NCBI GenBank assembly: GCA_036785705.1
Contig: JAWUZG010000173.1
Location: 1,969,001-2,033,000 of the forward strand
From: Acanthornis magna
Lineage: Eukaryota; Chordata; Aves; Passeriformes; Acanthizidae
Length of the DNA: 64,000 nt
Reading direction: 5' to 3'
Shown: piece after piece, positions 24,013 through 36,017 of the stretch
Numbering within the stretch: position 1 is the stretch's first letter
Layout: every line of letters begins with the position of its first letter
Position numbers and translations under genes: made by a program
The notes under the pieces: model-generated
The model's input: only the letters and a program-made list of their open reading frames with translations
What the model was told of the DNA's origin: nothing
The model's database searches: none

Positions 24013-24060
24013 CCCTGTCCCCATCCCTGTCCCCATCCCTGTCCCCATCCCCGTCCTGCT
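24013..24060. repeat. 12-bp tandem repeat (CCCTGTCCCCAT), about four copies
   Basis: Perfect 12-bp units with a single change in the last copy. Confidence 0.8.
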
Positions 24061-25183
24061 CTCCTCCCCGCGGGTGACACAGTGGCCTATTGTGTTGACG
24101 CCCCAGTTACTGACAGAATTTATCCGTTGGGGCATCACTGACCTAAAATGGCTCTGGCCAAGCCTGGAGGGATGTGGAGAGTGCCTGAATACCCCTGGGA
24201 GCTCAAAGCCACCCACCTCCTGGCGCAACAAACCCCCACAGCCTAAAGAAGGGACATTCAGCCCTAAAAAACCCCAAACAGATGCTCGCCTTGATGTAAA
24301 ACTGTGTAAATGGAGTCAGAAGACCCCGTTGTGCAGGAGGGATTTCTGTCAAAGCACAGGATCCCGGGAGTCATTTCACTGTGCTGCAAATGACTTTTCC
24401 ATGGCCTTCCCGCCCTGCCCAGGCTGGGTTTTTTCCCTGTGCCCCTGTCCCCCCGCCTGCTGCGGCCGCCGTCCCGCCGTGGGGAGCCCCCTTAATCCCC
24501 GCTTAGCCTTATCCATCCCGTGCATCTGGCAGGTTTAAGCGCTCGGCAGCCTCCGGACGCGGATGCGCGATGGATTTGTCCGCCCGGATTATTGCCTTGG
24601 GTCTGTCGTTGGGTTGATTCTGTGGGTTTGTTGTGGGTTTGTTGTTTGGTTTTTTGTTGGGTTTTTTTTTTTTTTCCCTCTTGATCCGAATTAAAACGTG
24701 AGCTTGGTAACCTGGATCTCTGTAACCCCTTCCTCGCCAGTCCCGCAGCGCCAGGGCAGATGCCTGGGAAGGATTAACTTGATCCGCAGGGAAAGCTGCC
24801 AGCGCTCCCTCCAGAGCTGCAGCCTCCACCCAAAAGGGCCCTGTTGGGTACATCCACACAGCTGCTGCTCCGAGCTCCCCCCAAACGGGAGCAGGACGAG
24901 TTCCAAGTGTCCACTGCCTCCCAGTGCCCACCCCTTTGCATCCCAGCTTGGATTTTCCCTCCTGCCTTACCCCATTCCGTGCCTTCCAGGAGGCTGCGCT
25001 GACTCCTGGGGGGTTTTGGGCAGGGAAAGGCTGGACCTTGTCCCCACTGTCACCGTGCTGCTGTGAGCACTGCCCACCCCAGGGCTCCGCCAGCCCTGGC
25101 TCAGTACTGGCAGGCAGAACATGACGTTCCAACAGTATTAATATTTCCAAGGAATGAGCAAAATTTGTTGTTTCATTTCTTTC

Positions 25184-25392
25184 CTAGAATCACTGACTGG
25201 TTTGGGCTGGAAGGGATCTTAAAGCTCATCTTAAAGCCGTGGGCAGGGACACCTTCCACTATCCCAGGCTGCTCCAAACCCGGCCTGGGACACTTCCAGG
25301 GATCCAGGGGCAGACACAGCTTCTCTGGGCACCTGTGCCAGGCCCTCACCACCCTCATCAGAAAAAAACTTCTTCCTTATACCCAATCTAAC
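25184..25392 (-). mobile_element. CR1 LINE 3' end fragment
   Basis: TAGAATCACTGACTGGTTTG, GGGCAGGGACACC, GGATCCAGGGGCAG and CTTCTTCCTTATACCC in antisense order. Confidence 0.87.
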
Positions 25393-25629
25393 CAAATTTT
25401 CCATGTTTATGCTGTAATGAAACGCTTCCTGAGCCCCGTTGGTGTCACAGCGTGGAAGAACAACCACTTCCCACCCACCCCTGTCAGCAGCCACAAATCA
25501 CCCCCAGCATCAAGGTGTGACCTCGAGCTCGCTGTGTCACACACACCCCGCAAAGGGACACCTCTCTGAGCGCTGAAAAGCCTGCAGGCTGTAACTCAGG
25601 AATCAGCCCAGGAGGGATGCCCCCCGTGC

Positions 25630-26130
25630 CTCCCCTGCCCCATCCCCGCTCCGCTGGCTGCAGGACGGGTGCCGGGACTCTGTAAATCACCCTGGCATCC
25701 CCTCGGCGGTCCCCTGGGATGGCTGCAGCCCTGCAGCAGCCCCAGTTGCCTCGGGCAGCTGCTCCGCTGGCCCCCGGCCCCGCCGCAGCTGTCGCGGGCA
25801 TTTCACGGGGCTCAGCCCCGCCGCTGTCGCTCCGCACCCGCGCACACATTGCCGCCCTTCGCGGGACACCCGATCCCAGCTGCGCCTCCCGCAGATGCCG
25901 CAGGCACAGGTTGGGGTTAAAATTAGCCCCTGGCTGCCTCCTGCCCGCCTGGTGACTGCTGCTGTCCCCCCAGGGCAGATTTTGGGGAGCGGCAACCCCC
26001 GTTCGGGGCACCCGCACACTTTGTCCCCGGGCTCTCCTTGGCAGCGTGGGATGCTGCTCCGGTGGGATGCTCTGTGTCCCCGTGGGTGGCACACGCCACA
26101 CGGGTGTCCCCGCGGAGTTTGTGTCTTGGG
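25630..26130. promoter_or_regulatory. GC-rich, CpG-bearing intergenic block
   Basis: Raised GC with clustered CpG (GCCCCGCCGCAGCTGTCGCG; CGCACCCGCGCACAC), resembling a weak CpG island about 3.2 kb upstream of ARK2C. Several overlapping frames are open on both strands, as expected for GC-rich DNA, and none is recognisable. It may be an upstream regulatory element or a non-coding RNA start. Confidence 0.3.
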
Positions 26131-26461
26131 GGTGCTGCAGGCGCCGGGGATGTCTCACCCCTCGGTTCCATGGGAAGGATTCTCCCCTTAGCCAGGAGGA
26201 TATCCAAGAATTATAAATGTGGTACAGGGCAGCTGGGAAGTCCTAGGGCACATATGTGACATCAGCACCATCCTCGGGCAGCTCTGAGGGTGACCATAAT
26301 TCCCAGACCTCACCCTCACCCTCTGCCCACCCCGAATCCCTCCGTAATTTCAGTCTGATATGGATGGGACTTTTCACCACCTCTGCAAAACCGAGCTGGG
26401 TGAAACCTTTTAGGCAATCAGGATGAGTTCAACTGACTCAAAAACTGATGAGTCCGTTTTC

Positions 26462-26700
26462 TTCACATTTAGGGTTTTGGGGTTTTGGGGTGGTTTTTTT
26501 TCTTTTTTTTGGGGGGGGGGTTTATTTTTTTTTTTGTTTGTTTGTTTGTTTTGGGTTTTTGGGGTTTTTTTTTGTTTGTTTTGTTTTGTTTTTGTTTTTT
26601 GGGGGGTTTTTTGTTGTTGTTGTTTTTTGGGGGTTTTTTGGTTTTTGGGTTTTTTTGGGGGGGGGGTTTTGTTTGGTTTGTTTTGGGTTTTTTTTTGGTC
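26462..26700. repeat. GT-rich low-complexity block (T and G runs)
   Basis: About 240 bp almost wholly T and G on the plus strand, with many runs of 4-11 G separated by T runs. It could form G-quadruplexes on this strand. The open frames are all Phe/Gly/Leu/Val and not genes. Confidence 0.85.
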
Positions 26701-27562
26701 TGACTTCAGGCAGGACAGTGGCCCAGCCCTAGTGAAAAGCTTTATCCATCAGTTTTGAAGCCCACGGTTTGCTCAGGAGGGACATCTCACACCCCCCAGA
26801 GGCCATTTCATGGCAGAGCCAGGGAATCCCAAAATTATTTGGGTTGGGCTTCTCTGGGGCTCAGATCTCAGGTGGGGAAGGCAAAAAGCCTGTTGGGCTC
26901 GGGAGATCAGCACTGGAGAACCTCCAGGGAAAAGTGATGCTGGGAAAATTTAAGGCAAAGTGAAGAATGGACAGAGAAAGGGTGAAAAGGAGGGGAAATC
27001 TCTACAGCAAACACCGCTGTTCCATGCCTGGGAGCAACAGCAGCACAGACCCAAGTGGGGACTCAGAAATTGGAAGGGTTTTATTTGAGATTTCTTTACA
27101 TTGACATTTAATCTTGGGTTATTTTGCTCTTTCATTGTCTGCCTCCCAGTATTTTTTTTCTCTTTTGCTTCTTTCCTTGCTTCTTTGCTTCTCCAGAAAA
27201 GAAAAAAAAAGAAAAAAAAAAGGGGGGAGTATAGGAAATCATTACGCAGTTGATTAAAGTGTAACATTTCAGCATTTCAATTCTCCAGTTTTATGGAGAT
27301 AAAACAAGAAAATGTGTGAAAACCTCATCCCCAAAGAGCAGCCATTTGGGAGGAAAGAAAACACCTTTTAACTATTTTACCATAGCCTATTTCAGATATG
27401 TGGCCCATGTCTTCCTTCTGGGGAAACCAGGAGGTGGTGTTTTCCCGTACTCTGCAAGGGAGATTTTTGGGAACTCACAGCAGCTCAGAGGGACCCAGCA
27501 CACATCCAAGGCCCTCCCCAGCTCAGCTCATGTGGGAGCACAATTTATGGTGGCAAAGGGGA

Positions 27563-28002
27563 CGAGTTTTGTGAGCCCAGGGAAGGGAATGGAGCTGGGA
27601 AGGGGCTGAGCCCCAGGAGAGGCTGAGGGAGCTGGGAAAGGGCTCAGCCTGGAGAAAAGGAGGCTCAGGGGGACCTTGTGGCTCTGCACAGCTCCTGACA
27701 GGAGGGGACAGCTGGGGGGGTCAGGCTGTGCTCCCAGGGAATAGGGACAGGAGGAGAGGAAACGGCCCCAGGCGAGGTTCAGGTTGGATTTTGGGGAAAA
27801 TTCCTTCACGGAAAGGATTGTCCAGCCCTGGCACAGCTGCCCAGGGCAGTGGTGGAATCCCCATCCCTGGAGGGATTTAAAAGCCGTGTGGATGTGGCAC
27901 TTGGGGACATGGATCAGTGGTGACCTTGGCAGTGCTGGGGAATGTTTGGACTCAATGACTTTAAAGGGCTTTTCCAACTAAAGCGATTCAATGATTCTAC
28001 GA
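27563..28002 (+). mobile_element. CR1 LINE 3' fragment, longer copy
   Basis: Sense orientation, from the GAGCCCAGGGAAGGGA segment through GGAGGGATTTAAAAGCCGTG to a GATTCAATGATTCTACGATG tail. Same subfamily as the 3.7- and 13.1-kb copies. Confidence 0.87.
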
Positions 28003-28835
28003 TGCCCCATTTATATCCTAACGTTTTGCCAAAATGGGATTATTTTTCTCTGAGGAATTTCATTCTCCACTTATATGGGTGTGGCAGACGACAAAATAAA
28101 GGTGGGGCTTTTCAGCCTCCTGGTAGTTGTTCCAAACTGGGAGCTGGTGAAGTTTCACTGCACTGAGTGTGAGTTGGGATATTGGGGTTGATTAAATTCT
28201 TCCTTTCAGTTAGAGTTTTAAACTCACATACTCATTACAGACTCTGTGCCTCGCTAAGGCGAGGGCAGAGACTGGGCTTTAGGACGTGTCATATCACCCT
28301 GTTTCAAGCAGAATGACCCCAAATTCATCCTTTCTCCTCCATCCTGCCATTATTTTCGGTGAGCAGAGGATTTGGTGTGTTTTCCTTGGTAGCCCTCTGA
28401 TGTTCTCCCCATCCCAGTGTCCCACCAGCTCCCTGCAGCTTTGGGATGCGACCATGACCACTGCAAGAATTGTGGTGAAAGGAAAGCTCTCTCTGGGAAA
28501 CATGCTTCACTGCAAAATCCCATGAATTCTGCCACTCATCAAGGACACTGTACTATTTTATTTAGGAAATCAGCTCCTTGGTTTGCAATAACCAAAAATA
28601 AGGCAAGGTCAGCAACCCATGTCCACATTCCCAGATCCCAGGATTAATATCTGGAGAAACGACTCATCAGTGGTTAATTACCTCAAAATCACAGCTGACT
28701 AATTTAATTTCAGTATTACATCCAGATTATTTGATTTCTTTTGCTCTTCCTGGGGCCCTTTTCCCTGACTTATGATGGATGCTGTCTCCATGGATAGGGT
28801 CTGACCAAGGCAATTGAGTCCAGCAGCATTTGGAA

Positions 28836-29040
28836 AACAAAAAGAAAACCAAGCCCAAACAAAACAAAAAAACAAACAAAAAACCCCCAAAAAACCAAAA
28901 CAAAAACCAAGCAAACAAACAAAAAAAACCCCCAAAACTCCCAAAAACAAAAACCCCCCAAAAACAAAAAAGCCCCCCAAAAAACCCCACAAACAAAAAA
29001 CAAACAAACAAACAAAACCAAAAAAAAAAAAAAAAAAAAA
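28836..29040. repeat. AC-rich low-complexity block
   Basis: About 200 bp of A runs with C runs on the plus strand, ending in a long A tract with AG repeats to 29,058. It is the complement in composition of the block at 26.5 kb. Lys/Pro/Gln/Asn frames here are artefacts. Confidence 0.85.
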
Positions 29041-30030
29041 AGAAAGAGAGAGAGAGAGGTCTTTTTATATCCAGAAACCCTTTTGCCTGTTTTTGAGGGC
29101 ACTTTCCCCATTCTGGGGGATGCAGAAGAGGGTGAGACGGCAGCCTGGATCCCGTATCCTCCGGCTCTGGTGCCATCTAGTGCCTTCCCAGGGGCTGCTT
29201 CCAGCCCAAGCTTCCTGAGAGAAAATATCCGTGGCCAAACTGCGGTAAAAATCATTACTATTACCTGCCTTGCAGAAAGGATGCTGCTGGGAGCCCTCAC
29301 CTCCAGCCCCACGCCCCTCCCCAGCCTTTCTGTGGGCAGCCTGGGGCTCCATGAATTACATGGATTTCTCCCTGGAGCACAGGGAACATCAGGATGAAGG
29401 TCTAAACCTGATTTTGGAGCATTTTTTGAGAACTTTTATGAGCATTTTAGAGTTTTGCTATACCCTTGCACTAGCTGGGTGTGCTGGTCCAGGGCTAGAC
29501 CTCACACTGGCCATCAAAGGATGAGAGAGCTCTGCACCACCCCTCCAAAAACTTGGCTGCAGTATGCAATCCTGCTCTTACCGCAGAAATAAAGCATTAA
29601 AATAAGGCCTTTCTTGGCTGTCAGGGAGTTCAGCCCCTCAAGGAGAGCTCACTCCCTGCATTGTGCCATGACCAGGTGGGACTGCTTTAAAAATTGCCCT
29701 AATTCCTCCTCTTGACAAGCAGCTGGAGGAAGAAGTTGTGCCAAGAGCCAAGGATTCATCAGCTCCGAGTGGGATGGGCTTTTCAATAACCTGAGACTGT
29801 GTTTTCACAGCATCCCAACCACAGAAAATGCTTGGAGGTGTGAAGGTCTGTTAGGTGGGCACCAGGGGCTCATTTTCCTTTTGCTGTGCGGGAGGATGAA
29901 ATAAAGAGAATTTTCAACTTGCTAGGCCTTGTCTGAGACGTGCTATGAGGTTGTTTTGGGAATTATCTCCCTTTTTTGTTAGGATTTACATAATGTGGTT
30001 TTGTATTCTGGTCTTGGTATGTTAACCCAG

Positions 30031-30396
30031 AGAAGAGAAGGCTCCAGGGAGAGCTGCGAGCCCCTGGCAGGGCCTGAAGGGCTCCAGGAGAGCTGCAGAG
30101 GGACTGGGGACAAGGCATGGAGGGACAGCACACAGGCAATGGCTTCCCAGTGCCAGAGGGCAGGGACAGATGGGATCTTGGGAATTAGGAATTGCTGGCT
30201 GTGAGGGTGGGCAGGCCCTGGCACAGGTGCCCAGAGCAGCTGTGGCTGCCCCTGGATCCCTGGCAGTGTCCCAGGCCAGGTTGGATGGGCATGGAGCAAC
30301 CTGGGACAGTGGAAGGTGTCCCTGCCCATGGCAGAGGTGGAATGGGATAGTCTCTAAGGTCCCTCCTGATCCAAATAATTCCATGATTCTATGATT
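30031..30396 (+). mobile_element. Young CR1 copy A
   Basis: From AGAGAAGGCTCCAGGGAG to CCATGATTCTATGATT. Its first 200 bp or so are the same as the copy at 32.4 kb by eye. Confidence 0.9.
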
Positions 30397-31887
30397 GGCC
30401 TGATGTTGGGGCTCACCGGAGTTCAGCAATTCCAAGTTTGAAGCAGACACACAAGGATGTGGAAGAAACAAAACGAGAAAAGTTCGGGTGTCGTTGATCC
30501 CGGGCCAGCCAGGGACAGAGCAAATGCACTTGTCTGCTGTGGATGGCTTTCCATCAGAGGCACACGGAGGAACCCCCTGGAAAAGGCACCAGTCAGGCTC
30601 CAGGAGCTCTGCGTTCAATTCTCAGCACCTACAGCAATGGAAAATGAATTTGACAGAGGGCTCTTGTTTGTTTTCCCAGCTCTGATGTGGCTGGCCTGGA
30701 TTCACCCGAAGCTGCCGATGCAGCGAGTAAGTGTAGAAAATTATCTGAAATTAAACTTCCAGACAGCTTTCCCCCTGCCCACTCCAGCTTTGCCCTGAGA
30801 CTGTCTGAAAGACGTTTCCTTCCCAGTGGCTGGCACTCGATTCTAATTTTAAACTGAACTGCAAATCCAGATGACTAACCAGATCCATGAGAAAACTTCC
30901 AAGGGGCATTTGTGAATCAGCAGTCGTCAGGGCTCTCAAGATTGCATTTGCTTTTCAGAACCTCAAGATATAGACTGGAGGTGGGGTTAGATCCTTGTCT
31001 GCCCTTTAGCATCAGTAACAGGAGGATTTCACCTTATTTGCACCGAACTTGTCAGTAAATTCAGGGTTTGTCCATCCCAAGTTTGCATTTTGCAGGCATT
31101 CTGCTCCTTCCCTGTGCAGACAGAAGGGAACTGCATCCCCAGGGTGCTCTGGAGAGAAAGCCACAGCAGCTGACATTCAGAGATGACAACCCCAAAAAGG
31201 AGAGGTAAAACTGGTAGCATTTCAGCCAAGGGAAGTGATGCCTTCAGCAAAGAACACCATTTACAGATTCTCCAGGGAGCTGGGGAACTAATCCACTTAG
31301 TAAAACCCTTTCAGTCCTCATTTCAAGGCAGGCAAACTGAACTTTCAGCCACAATATTAATCTGCATTGCAACAAATTCACTGGGGAAAACACAATACAA
31401 AATCTAACCTGGTTTTGGGTAGTTTTGATCAGTTTTTGTGTTGCCTGGAAATAATTCCCACAAAGTCAAGTGGCTTCTACATAAGGAAGTGCTGAGTGCC
31501 ACAGGAGAAATTTTAAGCTTTCTATTCAGTGTATCCTGAAGCCTACAGACTCTGGGTATCTCTTGGTGATAGAGAAGAGATTCAGGAGATATTTTATCTG
31601 TCCTCTTCCCACATCTGCACCGAACTCCACAGCACTGTTATCCATCAGGTGCTGATACACACAAAATAAAATCTGAGACTGGTGCCCACCTCTGTGACCC
31701 CCAGCAGGCCCAGAATTTTTATTTTCACTCTTCACAGATGCCTAGGACATGGTGAGGCTGAAAACCAACTCACTGCACCTTCATTATCCATACTGGTACT
31801 TAAAATGCGCAGATAAATGGCTTTCCTGATTTGCACTGGGACCTTTCTAACATGATAAATACATGGAAAACCCTATAAATATACTGA

Positions 31888-31888
31888 A

Positions 31889-31919
<31 letters not shown>

Positions 31920-31932
31920 TATTATTACTATT
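31888..31932. repeat. ATT trinucleotide microsatellite
   Basis: About 15 ATT units with two ACT interruptions. Confidence 0.9.
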
Positions 31933-32254
31933 CCCATTTCCATTTCACCTTTGAGAAGGCTGGCAGGTAGCAGGACCCCAAATTCAGCGCAGTGCAGTTG
32001 TACTTACTGTCCTCCTCTTCACTTGTGGCTCCAAATTACCTGACACAATTTTTTGGTTCTCTGAGCACAGTTCACCCTGGCACCATCCCCGTGGTCAGAG
32101 AGGACCTGCCCTGCATGATCAGTCCCTGAGTCAAATGGTCTCACTGACCAGCAGAAGATGTCTGGGAGGATGGGACAGGGAGATGCAGTCGGAAAAATAA
32201 TGGTGGGAAGGTTGCTCAGACACCTGAAGGACTGAGGTGTGTGGGGAGGTAGAG

Positions 32255-32791
32255 GCTGTGCCAAAATTGCATCACTGGAAGGGATTCTGGAGGGCACAAG
32301 GAGCCCTAAAACAGCGAAGGACCTGGAGCTGCTGGAGCCACTCCAGAGGAGGCCCCGGAGATGCTCCAGGGCTGGAGCCCCTCTGCTCTGGAGCCAGGCT
32401 GGCACAGCTGGGGCTGTTCCCCTGCACAAGAGAAGGCTCCAGGGAGAGCTGCGAGCCCCTGGCAGGGCCTGAAGGGCTCCAGGAGAGCTGCAGAGGGACT
32501 GGGGACAAGGCATGGAGGGACAGCACACAGGCAATGGCTTCCCAGTGCCAGAGGGCAGGGACAGATGGGATCTTGGGAATTAGGAATTGCTGGCTGTGAG
32601 GGTGGGCAGGCCCTGGCACAGGTGCCCAGAGCAGCTGTGGCTGTCCCTGGATCCCTGGCAGTGTCCCAGGCCAGGCTGGACAGGGCTTGGAGCAACCTGG
32701 GACAGTGGAAGGTGTCCCTGCCCATGGCAGTGGTGGAATGGGATGAACTTGAAGATCCCTTTCCAACCAAACTGTCCTGGGATTCTGTGAT
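32255..32791 (+). mobile_element. Young CR1 copy B, with a longer 5' end
   Basis: Adds about 180 bp upstream of the part shared with copy A (GGAGCCACTCCAGAGGAGGC, CCTGCACAAGAGAAGGC). Ends TCCTGGGATTCTGTGATGG. It lies just beyond the ARK2N 3' end. Confidence 0.9.
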
Positions 32792-33069
32792 GGGCAGCAG
32801 ACACTTGTCACCGGTACCTCACGTCCCCTGACCCCCACCAGTGCCACAGGAGAAGTGTTGGTCCTGCCCTGGTCTGAGAGCTAAAAGGAAGCTTTTGCAG
32901 CCACAAAATCACTTTAACATTATGGATGTACAAAAGTAAACGTGTTACAGGAGGGAACAGTGATGAACTTGGGGAGCTGTAACCCAGAACTTACAGATTT
33001 AATTTGGAGATGTGACAAACAGCAGCATATTTGATGGAAGTGGAAAAAGAAAAACCCAAACAAACTGAT

Positions 33070-35833
33070 GCTGCTTAAATAATACACTCTATTTTATTTT
33101 GTCTCAAAATAGTTTAACCTTTATTCTACAGACTTATTTCAAAAAACAGAAGGTTTCATCTTGCACCAAAAATATATATATTTTTATATATATATATAAC
33201 ACTCTGTTTTATTATTATTTCTCTCCAAAGACCATTAAATAATAGATGGAAAATGAGAACTAAATAGTGAGTGTCAAGAAGAATTAAACTTTATTTTTAT
33301 AGAGTCACACATTTAATACATTTATTCTGAGCAATGATTTGTCTTCACTACAGAATATCCCAAGTTCACACTCCAGCAATTCAGGAAAACTGCTAAACCC
33401 TGAAGGGCTTGAGCCAATGCACATTGAGGTCGATGGGCAGCCCCACATCGACCCCAGTGGGTTCTGGACCAGGCCCCCAAGTGCATTGATTCTCAGCCAT
33501 ACAATGGCTAACTTTTCTCTTTTCTGCTGAGAAGAGCAAAAACCACCCAGGCACATTTTTGCTCTTTTTAAGAAATAGAAGTTAAAAAAAAAAATTTAAA
33601 AATAAAAGAAAGAAAGAAAGAAAACCCAACCATTTCCTACCTATCCAGTGATTGTGTTTTTCAGATCACTACCCTTGAAATTTGTCAAGAGAAAATACAT
33701 AGTGTTTTAAATAAAAGAAAACCTGCATTGGACTACCATACATGAGCTGTTTAAACAAACACAGTGCACAATTGGAGGAAGTTTGGTCAGGAGGCAGTCG
33801 TTTTTATGTACACGTGGAAGTCACATCATATACAAACTGAGAAACAAGAAGAGTTATTTTGCATTTTCTCACGGAAGGACTGCAAACGGGTCCCTGCAGC
33901 TTTCTTCACAACTGACCTTCAGGAGATTGTGTGAAACGGGAAGAAGCAGCCACAGGAGGTGGCTGTCCCTCAATTGCCTTTCCAGCAGGTCTTAAAGCCC
34001 TCAGCTGATGGAAACACGAGGGGGAAGGATTGGCAGAGCAGCACAGGGCCCTTCCCTGCTGCAGTGCCAAGGTTCCATCCACGCTCCCCTCCCTCCATCC
34101 CTCCCACAGAAAGGAACTGGGCACTAAAAACGCCATCGGTATTTTTCTGGCCATGCAAGACACTTATGCTCAATGTTCTAGAAAGCTGGAAATGGGAATA
34201 TCAATCCTTACCTAGCTGCTCTGTAAAGTGCAGTATGAACTGTTCTGCTTACGGAAGAAACAGATGTTTGTTGCTAACGATACCCCCCTGCTGGGCTGTT
34301 CATCCTTGATGTGACAACATGGGTAATTCTGTTTTAATTTTTTTATTTTGCCCACAGATAAAATTATGGGAAGCCAAATAAATTTTGAAACCAGCTGACA
34401 TGAAAGAACAGCAGAATTTCTCATGTCCTGACCACCCCTGTTCAACCTTAAATAGTAAAAAATCTAATGGCAGAGCTGTACAAAATTCCCAATAGAAACA
34501 TCCAGAATATGAAGGAACGTTTTAATTGCACACTAGACATTTAAAGTGAATAATATCATCTTGTTAAAATCTAATCTTTGGTTTTTGCCTTGAGAAAGGC
34601 TCAAAATGACAGATGAGGGGCAGGAATTCCCATATACACCACAGAAACTGCAGCACACTAAAGTGAGTAGTTCTACTGATTTAAATAAATATTCTGGAAG
34701 AAAGTGTTGCCTGAATCACGGCATTTCCAAAACTAGCAAGACAGACGTGATTAAAAGGCAGGGAAACGGTGCAGATTACTAATTAAAAAAAAAAAAAAAA
34801 TTCAAACCCACAACCTTAGCTTCTGACCCTGGTCCAGCAACATCTTTTAGGACACAGTTTTAAGGACTTGAGTGGCTCCAAAAGTTCTAGGAATGGGTCC
34901 CAGATGAACACCCCTTTGCCAGGCTGAGGCTTTGGAATTTGTTTAGGATTTGTTTTTTATATTTTGAGATGGTGAATGAAGCAAACAAGCAGCAGTAGAA
35001 ATGGGGACTATGAGTAAAGCATTTCATTTCTCTCCTTCATCTACTCCAGGCAAGACTTAGAGGTGAGAAAGGTCAGCTATAACTAAAAAGGAGAGAGATG
35101 CTGGCCTTTTTATTACCTTCTCCTGTGCTTTTGCAATGATCAGCTGTTTCTAAGTCACTATTACTATTTTAGCCATTCCAAGCTGTGGGAATTGCCAGTA
35201 CACAGTAGTCAACTAGACAGAAGACTCAGCACTGAAGAGTATAAACTATAAATTACATTGAAAATAGAAACACTTTAATGAAAAGCTGTTCAGTGCATTT
35301 GTTATGGGCCCTTTGCATTAAAGACAATCCCTCCTGCTGGTAACATAACCAAATCAGCTTGAGTAAAAATACTCCTGGCCCAAATTTTGGAAGCGTTGAA
35401 TATCCCCCCAGTTCCACTGAAATCAGTGAGGACACAGCATTTCTCAAAATCACTGATGCTCACACAGCAACACACTAACTTCTACCAACAAACTCAAGAT
35501 ACTGACAAATGAAAAATGTCCTGGAGTCAGGAGGTGGGGGAGGGTGGGAGGATTTAAGTTTGCACGCAGTTATTTCGTCAGATAAACACGCACACGTTAG
35601 TAACTGCAGATGCGTTTTAAATTTAGTGCTGTTAATTCTGGGCAGGAATCCTCCTCGGAGAAGGCAAAACCATCTGAAGTGATAATGAAATCACACTACA
35701 TTCCTGCGGACGTGAAGAAATGCCACGGGTTTGGGTTCCGTAGTGCCAAGGACGGGGCCTCCAGAGGTGACGCTTCGGCCGCTGAGCTTCTGTGCCAGGC
35801 AGGGAGGGAGGGGCAGAGCACAGTGACACGGCG
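33070..35833 (-). other. ARK2N: ARK2N 3' untranslated region (end approximate)
   Basis: AT-rich and free of CR1 from the stop codon down to about 33.07 kb. Minus-strand AATAAA signals cluster at 33,326-33,321, 33,295-33,290, 33,125-33,120 and 33,098-33,093, so the transcript probably ends between about 33,070 and 33,300. It holds an AT dinucleotide run near 33,170-33,200 and an A-rich tract with AAAG repeats near 33,580-33,625. No open frame here looks coding. Confidence 0.55.
33093..33326 (-). terminator. Cluster of four poly-A signals for ARK2N
   Basis: Four exact AATAAA hexamers on the minus strand lie within about 230 bp, at 33,326, 33,295, 33,125 and 33,098 (first base). Clusters of this kind are common at alternative mRNA ends. 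Which is used cannot be told from sequence. Confidence 0.5.
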
Positions 35834-36017
35834 TCACAGGAGGTATTTGTGCCTGGTGTCCTCGTCCAGAGTGAGATCCACCACTTCTGAGGGCGAGGAC
35901 CAGTTCTGCTGGGGAGCCACTGCTGCCCACGGCTGCGCGGGCTGGGGGCTCCCGAAGGGCGAGCCGCGCTTCCAGGAGGACACGCTCTGGATCACCCCTC
36001 CCTGGGGATGGACACAC
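35834..36017 (-). CDS. ARK2N: ARK2N last coding exon: codons 345-405 and stop
   Basis: The acceptor CCGCAG ends at 36,018. The exon encodes [16 protein letters not shown], a proline/glutamine-rich linker, then [21 protein letters not shown] and TGA (35,836-35,834). VVDLTLDED is the third SUMO-interacting-like motif, closely matching Arkadia. The linker between WK and SSPSE (residues about 361-385) looks less like the mammalian protein than the rest. The exon is GC-rich compared with the flanking introns. The 3'UTR follows directly. Confidence 0.95.

Larger units (their letters stand above)
22721..33069. other. Intergenic spacer between ARK2C promoter and ARK2N 3' end
   Basis: About 10.3 kb with no supported gene. 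It contains the tetranucleotide and CA arrays, CR1 copies at 25,184, 27,563, 30,031 and 32,255, GT-rich (26,462-26,700) and AC-rich (28,836-29,040) blocks, a GC-rich CpG-bearing block at about 25,630-26,130 and an ATT microsatellite at 31,888. The remainder is unique sequence in which I see nothing specific. Confidence 0.7.

Noticed and set aside
22323..24141. Three overlapping plus-strand frames of 446-584 codons rich in Ser, Pro, Ile, Val, Arg, His
   Set aside because: They run through the tetranucleotide and CA arrays; all three frames are open at once because the repeat units have no stop codons. The antisense Asp/Gly/Arg/Trp frames have the same cause.
25484..26158. 224-codon minus-strand frame in the CpG-rich intergenic block
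   Set aside because: Several frames are open on both strands in this GC-rich stretch, as expected by chance; the residues look random (Arg/Gly/Ala/Pro).
26423..26758. Phe/Gly/Leu/Val-rich frames resembling a membrane protein
   Set aside because: They come from the GT-rich low-complexity block; hydrophobicity is due to TTT, GGG and TTG codons.
28727..29312. Lys/Pro/Gln/Asn frames on plus and hydrophobic frames on minus
   Set aside because: AC-rich low-complexity sequence read in several frames.
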